From the NCBI RefSeq assembly GCF_015624505.1, contig NZ_CP061379.1, forward strand, positions 7,129,001 through 7,193,000: DNA of 64,000 nucleotides, read 5' to 3'. The position numbers were made by a program, and so were the translations under genes. Positions 25,730 to 34,893 of this stretch are shown here, in pieces; the stretch's first letter is position 1; each line of letters starts with the position of its first letter. This DNA is from Bradyrhizobium commune (GTDB lineage: Bacteria > Pseudomonadota > Alphaproteobacteria > Rhizobiales > Xanthobacteraceae). The notes beneath the pieces were generated by a model that did no database searches, was not told the DNA's origin, and saw only the letters and a program-made list of their open reading frames with translations.

Positions 25730-25839
25730 TTTCAGCTCCTAGAGCTAAGTTGGAAGCCAATATCTGCTTGACTGCGCGTTTCGACAAACGACAATTTGTA
25801 CCCTTTCGCATGAAATAACGTCATGCATCCTGCTGCCAG

Positions 25840-26733
25840 ATGACTGCCAGATTGCCCTCCCTGAACGGATTGCGGGCGTTCGAGGCCGCCGCGCGCCATC
25901 TCAGCTTCACGCTGGCCGCGGCCGAGCTGAACGTGACCCAGACCGCCATCAGCCATCAGATCCGCCGGCTCGAGGAAGAGCTGGGCATCCGCCTGTTCAT
26001 CCGGCAGAACCGCGCGCTGGCGTTGACGGCGGAGGCGCGCGACTACCTCCCCGGTGTCCGCGCCGCCTTCAACGACCTCCGGCTCGCCACCGACCGACTC
26101 TTGCGCAAGGACGACGACAAGGTGCTGACGGTCTCGACCATCGCCTCGCTCGCCGCAAAATGGCTGCTGCCGCGGCTGACCGATTTCCAGGAAGCGAACC
26201 CCGGCATCGACGTCCGTATCACCACTTCGACCAGTCTCGTCGACTTCCAGCGCGACAATGTCGATGCCGCGATTCGCTACGGGCGCGGCCAGTGGCGGGA
26301 CCTGCGCGCCGACTGGCTGATGGCGGACGAGCTGTTTCCGGTGTGCAGCCCATCGTTGTTGCGCGGCGACGAGCCGCTGCGCACACCTGCGGATCTGAAG
26401 GGACACGTGCTCCTCCACACCAACAGCGGCGACGACTGGCGGCTCTGGCTGACAGCGGCAGGTCTGCCGACCGGCATTTCCCAACAGCCCGGCCTCACCT
26501 TCGACATGACCTTCATGACCGTCCAGGCGGCGATCGACGGCATGGGGGTGGCAATGGGGCGGACCACCTATGTGCAGGACGACATCGCCAAGGGCCGGCT
26601 CGTGGTTCCCTTCAAGATCGCGCTGCCGGCCGATGCCGGGTTCTATCTGGTCTCGCCGCAAGGCCGCCGCGAGGCGCCGAAGCTCGCTGCGTTCCGGCAA
26701 TGGCTGGTCGCTGCAACGCAGAATAAAGCCTGA
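25840..26733 (+). CDS. GcvA-like LysR-family transcriptional regulator
   Basis: This is a 297-residue LysR regulator of the GcvA/AmpR branch, recognised by the start LPSLNGLRAFEAAARHLSF and the helix-turn-helix TLAAAELNVTQTAISHQIRRLEEELG at residues 20-45. The C-terminal domain has LLPRLTDFQEANPGIDVRI and DAAIRYGRG typical of this group. The ATG is at 25840. It is divergent from DUF1127. Its target is not shown by sequence; the DUF1127 gene or the downstream MHS symporter are the obvious candidates. Confidence 0.92.
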   Translation: MTARLPSLNGLRAFEAAARHLSFTLAAAELNVTQTAISHQIRRLEEELGIRLFIRQNRALALTAEARDYLPGVRAAFNDLRLATDRLLRKDDDKVLTVSTIASLAAKWLLPRLTDFQEANPGIDVRITTSTSLVDFQRDNVDAAIRYGRGQWRDLRADWLMADELFPVCSPSLLRGDEPLRTPADLKGHVLLHTNSGDDWRLWLTAAGLPTGISQQPGLTFDMTFMTVQAAIDGMGVAMGRTTYVQDDIAKGRLVVPFKIALPADAGFYLVSPQGRREAPKLAAFRQWLVAATQNKA

Positions 26734-26874
26734 AAAATCATCAGCTTCCGCAGCAAAATGAGTTGACTCGCCGCGCCTCGCGCGAGAGGGGTAGTCAGAT
26801 TGTCACAGCAACAATCTGTCGCCTTGCCGTGAAGTGAATTGCGGTCCGGCCACGTCTTCAGGGGAGTAATGTTC

Positions 26875-28200
26875 ATGGCTGGACCAGCAACCAATCCGCC
26901 CGAGATCAAGTCGCGCATCGGCGCGATCCTGCGCGCAACGTCAGGCAATTTCCTCGAGCAGTTCGACTTCTTCCTGTTCGGATTCTACGCCGCCGCGATC
27001 GGCAAGGCGTTCTTCCCTTCCAGCAATGAAACCGCGTCGCTGCTCAACACCTTCGGCGTGTTCTGGCTCGGCGCGTTGATGCGCCCCGTCGGCGCGATCG
27101 TGCTCGGGGCCTATATCGACCGCATCGGCCGTCGCCAGGGCCTGATCGTCACCCTCGGCATCATGGCCATCGGCACCGTCGTCATCGCGTTCTGCCCGAG
27201 CTACGCGACCATCGGCATCGCGGCGCCGATCATCGTGCTGATCGGCCGCCTGCTGCAAGGCTTCTCCGCCGGCGTCGAGCTCGGCGGCGTGTCGGTCTAT
27301 CTCTCCGAAATCGCCACGCCCGGCAATCGCGGCTTCTACACCTCGTTCCAGTCGTCGAGCCAGCAGGTCGCGATCTTCGTGGCCTCGATCCTCGGCTTCA
27401 TCCTCTCCGAGGTGATGCCGGCCGACACCGTCGCCGCCTGGGGCTGGCGCATTCCGTTCTTCGTCGGCTGCCTGATCATTCCCTTGATCTTCTTCCTTCG
27501 CCGCACGCTGGAGGAGACGCCGGCGTTCCTTGCGATGAAGAAGCATCCGACGGCGAGCGAGGTGTTCGCCTCCGCGCTCGCCAATTGGCGTATCGTCATC
27601 CTCGGCATGATGATCGCGATCCTGACCACGACGACATTCTACTTCGTCACCGTCTACACGCCGACCTTCGGCAAGACCGTGCTGAAACTGTCGACGCAGG
27701 ATGCGCTGCTGGTGACGCTGCTGGTTGCGGTCACGAACTTCATCTGGAATCCGGTCGGCGGCGCGCTGTCCGACCGGATCGGGCGCAAGCCGGTGCTGAT
27801 CGGCATCGCCAGCCTGGCGCTGGTCACCGCCTATCCGGCACTATCCTGGCTGGTGGCGGCGCCGACCTTCGGCAAGCTGCTCGCGGTCGAGATGATGTTC
27901 TCGTTCTATTTCGGCATGTACAGCGGCACCATGCTCGGCGCCCTGGTCGAGATCGTGCCGGCGCATGTCCGCACCACCTGCTTCTCGCTCGCCTTCGCGC
28001 TCGCGGCCGCGCTGTTCGGCACCTTCACGCCGTTCGCCTCGACCTTGCTGATCGAACACACCGGCGACAAGGCCTCGCCCGGATTCTGGCTGATGTTCGC
28101 AGCTTTCATCGGCATCATCGCAGCCTCGATCGTCTACCGCGGCGGCGGCAAGGCCGTGCCGACCTACGACACGGCGGCGGAGCCGGTGGCGGGGCACTAG
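26875..28200 (+). CDS. MFS transporter, metabolite:H+ symporter (MHS) family
   Basis: This is a 441-residue inner-membrane protein with about 12 hydrophobic helices. MFS motif A is at [12 protein letters not shown], and [19 protein letters not shown] is the family segment before helix 5, typical of the MHS branch (citrate, alpha-ketoglutarate, shikimate or tricarballylate uptake). The start at 26875 has GGGGAG at proper spacing; an ATG at 26869 is too close to it. A palindrome follows. The substrate is most likely an organic acid, but the individual compound cannot be read from sequence. Confidence 0.9.
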   Translation: MAGPATNPPEIKSRIGAILRATSGNFLEQFDFFLFGFYAAAIGKAFFPSSNETASLLNTFGVFWLGALMRPVGAIVLGAYIDRIGRRQGLIVTLGIMAIGTVVIAFCPSYATIGIAAPIIVLIGRLLQGFSAGVELGGVSVYLSEIATPGNRGFYTSFQSSSQQVAIFVASILGFILSEVMPADTVAAWGWRIPFFVGCLIIPLIFFLRRTLEETPAFLAMKKHPTASEVFASALANWRIVILGMMIAILTTTTFYFVTVYTPTFGKTVLKLSTQDALLVTLLVAVTNFIWNPVGGALSDRIGRKPVLIGIASLALVTAYPALSWLVAAPTFGKLLAVEMMFSFYFGMYSGTMLGALVEIVPAHVRTTCFSLAFALAAALFGTFTPFASTLLIEHTGDKASPGFWLMFAAFIGIIAASIVYRGGGKAVPTYDTAAEPVAGH

Positions 28201-28230
28201 CTCGCTGTCATTCCGGGGGCTCTTCTTTAA

Positions 28231-28286
28231 CCTCTCCCCGCTTGCGGGGAGAGGTCGGATTGCTCTTGCGATCCGGGTGAGGGGGG
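28231..28286. repeat. Dispersed palindromic repeat, family F
   Basis: CCTCTCCCCGCTTGCGGGGAG hairpin followed by the GATCCGGGTGAGGGG tail. Related copies are at 41031-41053 and 43125-43283. It lies between the convergent symporter and Rieske genes. Confidence 0.75.
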
Positions 28287-28307
28287 CGAGGGAGCGTACG
28301 GTGGGCT

Positions 28308-28721
28308 CTACAGCTCCACCACCACGTAATCGCTCTCGACCTTTACCGTGACAGTCTCCGCGACATACGGTCCCTTCACCACGGCCGCGCCCGGCTCGAC
28401 ATGGGTCGGGTAGGCCTTCGCGCGGAAACGGCGGGGATCGCAATAGGATTGTCCGGTGCGGATGTCGAACTCCCAGCCGTGCCAGGGACAGCGGATGATC
28501 TCGCCGAGTTTCGTGTACTCGATCTCGCCGGGATCGCTGGATTGCGCCAGGCCAATCAGCGGGCCCTCGCACAGCGCCGCGCCCTGATGCGGGCAGCGGT
28601 TCATCAGGCCGAAATATTCGCCCTTGATATTGAAGACAGCGATCGGCCGTCCGTCGATCTCCAGAAATTTTCGGGTGCCCGGTGGAAGCTCACCGACCGG
28701 GGCGATCACATGACGCGCCAT
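28308..28721 (-). CDS. Rieske [2Fe-2S] ferredoxin-like protein
   Basis: This is a 137-residue Rieske-domain protein. The cluster ligands are visible as CPHQGA (Cys/His) and CPWHGWEF (Cys/His). It has no membrane segment, so it looks like a soluble electron carrier for an oxygenase or a related system. Its ATG overlaps the stop codon of the amidohydrolase upstream (TGATG), so the two are translationally coupled. The usual catalytic oxygenase partner is not in the window. It is the last gene of the three-gene operon with two amidohydrolases. Confidence 0.88.
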   Translation of the reverse strand: MARHVIAPVGELPPGTRKFLEIDGRPIAVFNIKGEYFGLMNRCPHQGAALCEGPLIGLAQSSDPGEIEYTKLGEIIRCPWHGWEFDIRTGQSYCDPRRFRAKAYPTHVEPGAAVVKGPYVAETVTVKVESDYVVVEL

Positions 28722-29830
28722 CAACTGATCCCGTACAGCGCCCGCGCATTGCCGAGATAGAACGCCTCGCGGTTGGCCTCGCTGACACCTGCCGGCAGCA
28801 CGCGCGACGGCTCGTCATAGTCCCAATGCGGATAGTCGGTCGCGAACAAGAGCCGGTCCCAGCCGATCCATTTGATGAGGTCGAACAGATCCTCGCGCCG
28901 CTCCGGATCCTCCATCGGCTGCGTGGTCCACCACACCTGTTCGCGGATATATTCCGATGGCGGCCGTTTCACATGCGGCACTTCGCTGCGCAGCCGCTGC
29001 CAGACCTTGTCGAGCCGCCAGGCCAGCGACGGCGCCCAGCCGAAACCGGCTTCGATCATCACCATCTTCAGTTTCGGGAAGCGCTCGAACACGCCTTCCA
29101 GCACGAGACTCGCCAGCGCCGATTGCTGGCACTGCGAATGCCCCACCATCTCCTCGATGTAATAGGACGGCCAGCCCGACGGCGTGATCGGGTTGCCGCC
29201 GAAGCCGAAGGCGTGCACGCCGACCGGCAGGCCCGCCTCTTCCGCGGCCTGATAGATCGGCCAGTAGCGGCGCTGGCCGAGCGGCTCGACATTGCGGCTG
29301 AGCAAAAGCACCTGGACAAAGTTCCTGTCACCGGCGCGCTCGCGGATTTCCGCGGCGGCCGCCAGCCCGTCCTCATTGCCGACGACAATGGACGCCTTCA
29401 GCCGCTTGTCCTTGGAGGTCCATTTGTCGATCTGCCAGTCGTTGATCGCCGAGCAGAGCGCCGCCGAGAGCTCGTGATTGCGGATGCCCTGACCGGTGTT
29501 GAGCGGATTGAGCACGCCCAGCTGCACATTATTGGGATCGAGCAGCTGCTTCTGCATGAAGGAGAGAGAGGAGCCTTGCGGCCCACCTTCCGGCGGATAG
29601 GCGTCGCGGCGCGAGGCGTTGGGCTGGGCCTTCGGATAGGGCGGGCCTTCCATCATGCCCTGATAGGCATGGACGCCGTAGACATCGAGATGATGCTGCC
29701 AGCGTTTGGCGAGATAGGGATAGAGTTCGGTGCGACTGGCGCGCGCCGGATGGATGTCGCAGTCCGCGATCGCGGCCTTTGTCGTCAGGTGGGAAGCGGC
29801 TTCGGTGCCTTCGCGGAACTGGATATTCAT
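28721..29830 (-). CDS. Amidohydrolase family protein (COG2159-type), paralogue 1
   Basis: This is a 369-residue TIM-barrel metal-dependent hydrolase or decarboxylase. The N-terminal metal motif is DCDIHPA, mid-barrel has GVHAFGFGG, and DYPHWDYD is the C-terminal catalytic-Asp segment; related enzymes decarboxylate aromatic acids such as gamma-resorcylate or ACMS. The start at 29830 (MNIQFREG) is preferred to the ATG at 29836 because AGGAGG lies seven bases away from the former but only one base from the latter. It is paralogous to the next gene and coupled to the Rieske gene. Confidence 0.87.
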   Translation of the reverse strand: MNIQFREGTEAASHLTTKAAIADCDIHPARASRTELYPYLAKRWQHHLDVYGVHAYQGMMEGPPYPKAQPNASRRDAYPPEGGPQGSSLSFMQKQLLDPNNVQLGVLNPLNTGQGIRNHELSAALCSAINDWQIDKWTSKDKRLKASIVVGNEDGLAAAAEIRERAGDRNFVQVLLLSRNVEPLGQRRYWPIYQAAEEAGLPVGVHAFGFGGNPITPSGWPSYYIEEMVGHSQCQQSALASLVLEGVFERFPKLKMVMIEAGFGWAPSLAWRLDKVWQRLRSEVPHVKRPPSEYIREQVWWTTQPMEDPERREDLFDLIKWIGWDRLLFATDYPHWDYDEPSRVLPAGVSEANREAFYLGNARALYGIS

Positions 29831-29854
29831 CGCCATGCCTCCTTTGGCAGCGGG

Positions 29855-30913
29855 CTAGATCAGGCGGGGATAGGTCGCATGCGGATTGTCGATCATGATC
29901 TTGCGCACGAGATCGGGGGTGAGACCCTCGGGCAGCGCGTCCTGGCCGTCGAACTGCCAGTGCGGATAGTCGGTGGAGAATAGGACCAATTCGTCCGACT
30001 GCATATGATCAAACAGGCGAATTAATGTCTCGGGTTCCGGCGGCGCATCAAATGGCTGTAACGAGAAGCGGATGTTGCTGCGCACAATGTCCAGCGGCGC
30101 GCGATCGACCCAGGGCGTCTCCATCCGCACCCCGCGCCAGAACTTGTGCAGCCGCCAGAGATAGGGGGAGATCCAGGAGATGCCGGATTCCAGCATCACC
30201 ATCTTCAGCCGCGGATATTTGGCGAACACGCCCTCGACGATCAGGCTGGTGAGCTGGGTCTGGAAGGCCTGGGCCTGACCGACATAGTCCTCGATGTGAT
30301 AGGAACCCCAGCCCACAGCCGTCGGTGGATGGTGATAGGCGGAACCGGCGTGGATGCCGACGGGAAGTTCCAGCCGTTCCGCGGCCTGGTAGATCGGCCA
30401 CAGCGCGCGTTTTCCGAGCGGCGTGTCGCCCATCACCAGCATCAGCACCTGCACGAAGCGCTTGTCCCGTGCGCAGCGTTCGATTTCGGCGACGGCCTTC
30501 TCGATGCTCTGGGTCGGGATCACGATCGAGCCGCGTAGCCGCGTATCGCGATCAAGCCATTCCTTCGCCAGCCACTCGTTCAATGCGCGGCAGAAGGCGG
30601 CCTGCAAATCTTCTGAAAACACCATCTGCACGCCGTAGAGCGGATTGCAGACGGCATGCGTGAGCTGGAAGGGATCGAGCACATGGCGCTGCATGTCCTC
30701 AAGGCTTTCGCCCGGCTTGCCATTCTCGGGACGCCAATCGGGGCGCGCAACGATCGGCGAGTTCTTCGGATAGGATTGCGAGACAAGATCGACCATGCCG
30801 CGCGTCGTCACCTGATCGCGCCAGTAGTCGTTCAGATACGGCAGCAGGCTGGTCAGATGCGGCACGGCCGGATGCACGTCGCAATCCACCCCACCGGCGA
30901 TCAGGGACGCCAT
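29855..30913 (-). CDS. Amidohydrolase family protein (COG2159-type), paralogue 2
   Basis: This is a 352-residue TIM-barrel hydrolase or decarboxylase clearly related to its neighbour. Metal motif DCDVHPAVPHL is at the N terminus, GIHAGSAYH mid-protein and STDYPHWQFDG near the C terminus. GGGAG precedes the ATG. It is the first gene of the operon amidohydrolase-amidohydrolase-Rieske, with 24 bases to the next gene. Two paralogues together suggest two subunits or two related substrates in one ring-cleavage or decarboxylation pathway. Confidence 0.87.
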   Translation of the reverse strand: MASLIAGGVDCDVHPAVPHLTSLLPYLNDYWRDQVTTRGMVDLVSQSYPKNSPIVARPDWRPENGKPGESLEDMQRHVLDPFQLTHAVCNPLYGVQMVFSEDLQAAFCRALNEWLAKEWLDRDTRLRGSIVIPTQSIEKAVAEIERCARDKRFVQVLMLVMGDTPLGKRALWPIYQAAERLELPVGIHAGSAYHHPPTAVGWGSYHIEDYVGQAQAFQTQLTSLIVEGVFAKYPRLKMVMLESGISWISPYLWRLHKFWRGVRMETPWVDRAPLDIVRSNIRFSLQPFDAPPEPETLIRLFDHMQSDELVLFSTDYPHWQFDGQDALPEGLTPDLVRKIMIDNPHATYPRLI

Positions 30914-31056
30914 GACGTCTCCCTTCTCACGTTTCCTCGTCGTGTCTTGTTCTGCCCGCCATTCAAGCAGGCCTGCCCGTCGCCCGCAACTCGGCCAAGG
31001 CCGCTGTCATATGCTAGGAAGGCTGAGCTCGATTGAAGGAATGAGGGGGTTTAGGG

Positions 31057-31540
31057 ATGAAAGAGCTCGTCGGCATTGCGGAACAGATCGCGGTGAAATT
31101 GATCGCACGCAAACAGACCATTGCGGTCGCGGAATCTTCGACCGGCGGCCTGATCTCGGCGAGCCTGCTCGCCGTGCCCGGCGCATCGGCCTATTTCCTC
31201 GGCGGCGCCGTGGTGTACACCCGCGATGCCAGGCGCGTGCTGATGGATATTTCGGACGAAGGAATGAAAGGCTTCCGTTCGTCCTCCGAGCCCTATGCAA
31301 AACTCCTGGCCGAGCAGATGCGAACGCGCTTCAGCTCCGACTGGGGGCCTGTCGGAAACGGGCGCCACCGGCCCAACCGGCAACCGCTACGGCGATGCGG
31401 CCGGCCACAGCTGCATGGCTGTCGCGGGGCCGGCAGCAGAAGTGATGACGCTGGAGACGGGCAGCAACGATCGGTTTGGCAATATGCAGGTGTTTGCGGC
31501 GACTGCGCTGAAATTGCTGCTGAGGAAGCTATCGGACTAG
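31057..31540 (+). pseudogene. CinA-family (CinA C-terminal domain) protein, frameshifted
   Basis: The first part (from 31057, MKELVGIAEQIAVKL) carries AVAESSTGGLISASLLAVPGAS, the hallmark of the CinA C-terminal/PncC nicotinamide-nucleotide amidase domain. The rest of the domain (SETGATGPTGNRYGDAAG and the conserved C terminus to 31540) continues in a different frame. The shift maps to a run of five G at 31343-31347: with four G the two halves join as WGLSETGATGPTG. The uncorrected frame runs on to 31869 in unrelated sequence. Either a disabling +1 mutation or a sequencing error is possible. A whole gene would encode about 160 residues and hydrolyse NMN to NaMN. Confidence 0.82.
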
Positions 31541-31590
31541 CCGCGCTCCAATCCCGGTGTCGTGCTGCGAAGCCAGGACGACGGTGGGGC

Positions 31591-31866
31591 CTACCGCCCC
31601 AAATGCCTCACGAAAATCCGCACTACATACCCCTTGAACCGCGGAGCCTCGTCGTAGACGTCCGACGCGATCCGCTCGATGGTCTCGCGCAACGACAAAA
31701 ACTGCGCCTGGCGCGCGCTGCTCTCGGTGCCCTGCATGCCGGCGAGTTCGTCCATCGCGGCGTCGCTGATCTGGCACTGCACCACCTCGTCTTCGCGCAT
31801 CATGGTGAAGCGGAAGGCCAGACGTTCGAGGTCATGGCCGATGATCCTGTCGCGCAACAGCGGCAT
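31591..31866 (-). CDS. DUF1488-like small protein
   Basis: This is a 91-residue protein resembling DUF1488 proteins (one-domain, about 85-95 residues, unknown function): FRFTMMREDEVVQCQISDAAMDELAG and a C-terminal basic tail ending RIFVRHLGR. The start is uncertain: ATG at 31866 gives the family length, while a TTG at 31899 with GAGAGA upstream would add 11 residues. It lies between the CinA remnant and AMP nucleosidase, downstream of the latter on the same strand only in the broad sense. Confidence 0.6.
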   Translation of the reverse strand: MPLLRDRIIGHDLERLAFRFTMMREDEVVQCQISDAAMDELAGMQGTESSARQAQFLSLRETIERIASDVYDEAPRFKGYVVRIFVRHLGR

Positions 31867-31944
31867 TGAAAACAGTCCGGTCGGCCCCCGCGCCGACAAT
31901 GCTGAAAATCTCTCCGATTGTCAGCAGCGAAGATCGACCTCGCC

Positions 31945-33414
31945 CTACTGAAACGCGACCTCGGCAAAGCTCCGTAGCTTGCGCGAGTGCAGCCGCTCGG
32001 ATTCCTGCTGCTTGAGCCGCTCCAGCGCCTTCAACCCGATCTCGAGATGCTGGCCGACGCGGCGGCGATAGAATTCGCTGGCCATGCCGGCGAGCTTGAT
32101 TTCGCCGTGCAGCGGCTTGTCGGAGACGCAGAGTAGCGTGCCGTAGGGAACGCGAAAGCGATAGCCGTTGGCGGCGATCGCGGCCGATTCCATGTCGAGC
32201 GCAACCGCGCGCGATTGCGACATGCGGCGGATGACCTCTGGCCCCGAAATCTCCCAGTTACGGTTGTCAACGCTCGCGACAGTGCCCGTGCGCATCAGGC
32301 GCTTGAGCTCGAAACCTTCGAGGCCCGTGACATCTTCGACGGCCTCCTCGAGCGCGACCTGCATCTCGGCCAGCGCCGGGATCGGCACCCACAGCGGCAG
32401 CTCGCGGTCGAGCACATGATCCTCGCGCACATAGCCATGGGCCAGCACGTAATCGCCGAGCCGCTGCGTATTGCGCAGCCCCGCACAATGCCCGAGCATC
32501 AGCCAGGCATGCGGCCGCAGCACCGCAACATGGTCGGTGACGTTGCGCGCGTTGGACGGACCAGTGCCGATATTGATCAGGGTGATGCCGCGATAGCCGG
32601 GCGCGACCAGATGGAAAGCCGGCATCTGCGGCATGCGCGCGGGCGCGTCCCCGGTCGTTGCTCCGCCGCTGCGCGTGATCACATTGCCGGGCGCGACGAA
32701 CGCATCGAGCCCGGCCTCGCCGGACTGAAGCCGCTGCTGGCACAGCTGCGCGAAGGCATCGACATAGAACTGGTAGTTGGTGAAAATCACAAAGTTCTGG
32801 AAGTGCTCCGGGTCTGTACCGGTGTAGTGGTAGAGCCGGCGCAGCGAATAATCGACGCGGGCGGCCCGAAACAGCGACAACGGCTCGGGCGCGCCGGGCT
32901 GAAGCTCGAACGTGCCGTCGGCGATCGAATCGTCCATGGTAGCGAGATCTGGCACATCGAACGCATCGCGCAGCGATCGCGTGGCGAGCGAATTCTCGCT
33001 GGTGGTGATGGCGGCCTCGATGTTGATGTCGCGCCGATAGGCGAAATGAATCGGGATCGGCTCGGCCGATTCGCCGATCTCGACGGGCACGCCGTGGTTC
33101 TGGATCAACAATCCAATCTGCTCGGTGAGATAGGCGCGGAACAGATCCGGCCGCGTCGCGCTGGTCTCGTGCACGCCGGGGCCTGCGACGAAGCCGTAGG
33201 AGAGACGCGAATCCAGCCGCGCATGCGTCGCGGTGGTGACGCGGACGAAGGGGTAATAGGCCCGCACCCGCGTCGTGAGCGCGTCGCCGCCGAGATAGGC
33301 CTCGAACTGGTCGCGCAGGAACTTCGTGTTGCGGTCGTAGATCTCTTCGAGGCGGGCGACGGCCGCTGATGCGTCAGTGAAAGATTTGGTAGCGATGGGC
33401 GGTGGGCTAAGCAT
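31945..33414 (-). CDS. amn: AMP nucleosidase
   Basis: This is a 489-residue AMP nucleosidase, which hydrolyses AMP to adenine and ribose 5-phosphate and so helps control adenylate levels. It has the N-terminal Amn-specific domain (FLRDQFEAYLGG, VRAYYPFVRV, LSYGFVAGPGVHETSATRPDLFRAYL) and a C-terminal nucleoside phosphorylase-type domain (INIGTGPSNARNVTDHVAVLRP, LGHCAGLRNTQRLGDYVLA, ALDMESAAIAANGYRF). Length fits the family. The ATG at 33414 is used; the frame is open to 33501 but the extension overlaps the start of the palindromic repeat region. It is read toward the DUF1488-like gene. Confidence 0.94.
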   Translation of the reverse strand: MLSPPPIATKSFTDASAAVARLEEIYDRNTKFLRDQFEAYLGGDALTTRVRAYYPFVRVTTATHARLDSRLSYGFVAGPGVHETSATRPDLFRAYLTEQIGLLIQNHGVPVEIGESAEPIPIHFAYRRDINIEAAITTSENSLATRSLRDAFDVPDLATMDDSIADGTFELQPGAPEPLSLFRAARVDYSLRRLYHYTGTDPEHFQNFVIFTNYQFYVDAFAQLCQQRLQSGEAGLDAFVAPGNVITRSGGATTGDAPARMPQMPAFHLVAPGYRGITLINIGTGPSNARNVTDHVAVLRPHAWLMLGHCAGLRNTQRLGDYVLAHGYVREDHVLDRELPLWVPIPALAEMQVALEEAVEDVTGLEGFELKRLMRTGTVASVDNRNWEISGPEVIRRMSQSRAVALDMESAAIAANGYRFRVPYGTLLCVSDKPLHGEIKLAGMASEFYRRRVGQHLEIGLKALERLKQQESERLHSRKLRSFAEVAFQ

Positions 33415-33469
33415 GGTTCGACGCCGTGTTGCTGGAGCTTGAGTCGAACTATAGCAAGAATGAAGATGC

Positions 33470-33561
33470 GTAGGGTGGGTTAGCGCAGCGTAACCCACCA
33501 CTTCTGCTTCCGCGGATAGAGAAGTGGTGGGTTACGGCTTCGCCTAACTAACCCACCCTAC
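33470..33561. repeat. Dispersed palindromic repeat, family C
   Basis: Arms GTAGGGTGGGTTAGC and GGGTTACG with the inverted TAACCCACCCTAC at the right. It matches copies at 11174 and 46806. It lies between the AMP nucleosidase and the type I secretion genes. Confidence 0.87.
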
Positions 33562-33567
33562 CGCGCG

Positions 33568-34893
33568 TCACTTCTCCCGGAAAGCGCGCATGAACTGGTC
33601 GTGCAACGGCTTCATCAGGTAGGACAGCATGGTGCGGTCGCCGGTCTGGACGAAGGCTTCCGCAGGCATGCCGGGGATCAGCTTGGAATCGCCGAGCCGG
33701 GCGACCTCTTCCGCCGGCATCGAGACGCGGATGGTGTAATAGCTCTGGCCGGTGCGCTGGTCGGTGGTGACGTCGGGCGAGACGCGGGTGACGACACCGT
33801 TGAGCTCGGGCGTGGTGCGCTGATTGAAGGCGGAGAGACGCAGCAGCGTCTTCTGGCCGATCTGGAGCTTGTCGATATCGACCGGGTTGACCTTGGCCTC
33901 GACCTGGAGATCGTCGGCCTGCGGGACGATCAGCATCAGCGCGTCGCCGGCGGTGACGACGCCGCCGACCGTGTGCACGGTCGATTGCAGCACCATGCCG
34001 TCCTGCGGCGCACGGATGTCGACGCGGCGGAGCTGGTCTTCGGCCGCGACCTTGCGCTCGATCATCTCGCCGATCTTGTCGTTGGTCTCGCGCAGATCCT
34101 TGGAGACCTCGCTGACCATGTCCTTGTCGACCTGGATGATCTGGAGCTCGGTCTCGGTGATCTTGCCCTTGCCCTGCGCGCGCTGGGCGATGTACTGCGC
34201 GCGCTCGCCGTTGAGGCGGGCCGAGTCGCGCTCGAGCGTGGTCAGGCGCGAGATCTGCACCAGGTGCTTGTCGTAGAGATCGCGCACACCGGTGAGCTCC
34301 TGCTGCACCAGCGAAATCTCCTTGTCCTTGGCCTTCTCCTGCGCGACGAGCCCCTCGATCTCCTCATTGAGCTGCTGGATACGCTCGCGGAGCTGCGCCT
34401 TCTGACCGGCACGGCCGTTGACGCGGACGTCGAACAGCTTGGTTTCGGCGGAGAGCAGCGCCTTGACGTCGGGATCGTCGCCGCGATCGCGCAGCGATTG
34501 CGGGAATTCGATCTTGTCGAGACCACGCTGCTCGGCCTGGAGCCGCGCCGCGCGCGCCTGCGCCGCGTCGAGATTCTTGGTGACGATGGCGAGGTTGGCC
34601 TTGGTGACGGTGTCGTCGAGCCGGACCACGATATCGCCGGCCTTGACCAAATCGCCGTCGTGAGCGCGCACCTCGCCGACCACGCCGCCGGTCGGGTGCT
34701 GCACCTTCTTGACGTTGGACTCGACCACGATCTGACCCGGCGCGATCAGCGCGCCGGAGATCAGCACCGTCGAGGCCCAGCCGCCGAGGCCGACGGCGAG
34801 GAACAGCACGATCGAGAGCCCGAGGATCAGGTGAAACCGGATCGACTGCCGCACGGTCTTCTTCGCCCCTCCGCCGATCGTCATCGTGCTCAT
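33568..34893 (-). CDS. Type I secretion membrane-fusion (HlyD-family) adaptor
   Basis: This is a 441-residue periplasmic adaptor of the HlyD/PrtE type. One N-terminal transmembrane helix lies at about residues 22-45 (LILGLSIVLFLAVGLGGW), then a lipoyl-like half domain (VQHPTGGVVGEVRAHDGDLV), long coiled coil (about residues 90-290, with many Gln/Glu/Lys heptads), a second lipoyl half (VDIRAPQDGMVLQS) and a beta-barrel C terminus (KLIPGMPAEAFV). Its ATG overlaps the stop of the ABC ATPase by four bases. It links the inner-membrane ATPase to a TolC-type channel, which is not in the window. Confidence 0.92.
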   Translation of the reverse strand: MSTMTIGGGAKKTVRQSIRFHLILGLSIVLFLAVGLGGWASTVLISGALIAPGQIVVESNVKKVQHPTGGVVGEVRAHDGDLVKAGDIVVRLDDTVTKANLAIVTKNLDAAQARAARLQAEQRGLDKIEFPQSLRDRGDDPDVKALLSAETKLFDVRVNGRAGQKAQLRERIQQLNEEIEGLVAQEKAKDKEISLVQQELTGVRDLYDKHLVQISRLTTLERDSARLNGERAQYIAQRAQGKGKITETELQIIQVDKDMVSEVSKDLRETNDKIGEMIERKVAAEDQLRRVDIRAPQDGMVLQSTVHTVGGVVTAGDALMLIVPQADDLQVEAKVNPVDIDKLQIGQKTLLRLSAFNQRTTPELNGVVTRVSPDVTTDQRTGQSYYTIRVSMPAEEVARLGDSKLIPGMPAEAFVQTGDRTMLSYLMKPLHDQFMRAFREK

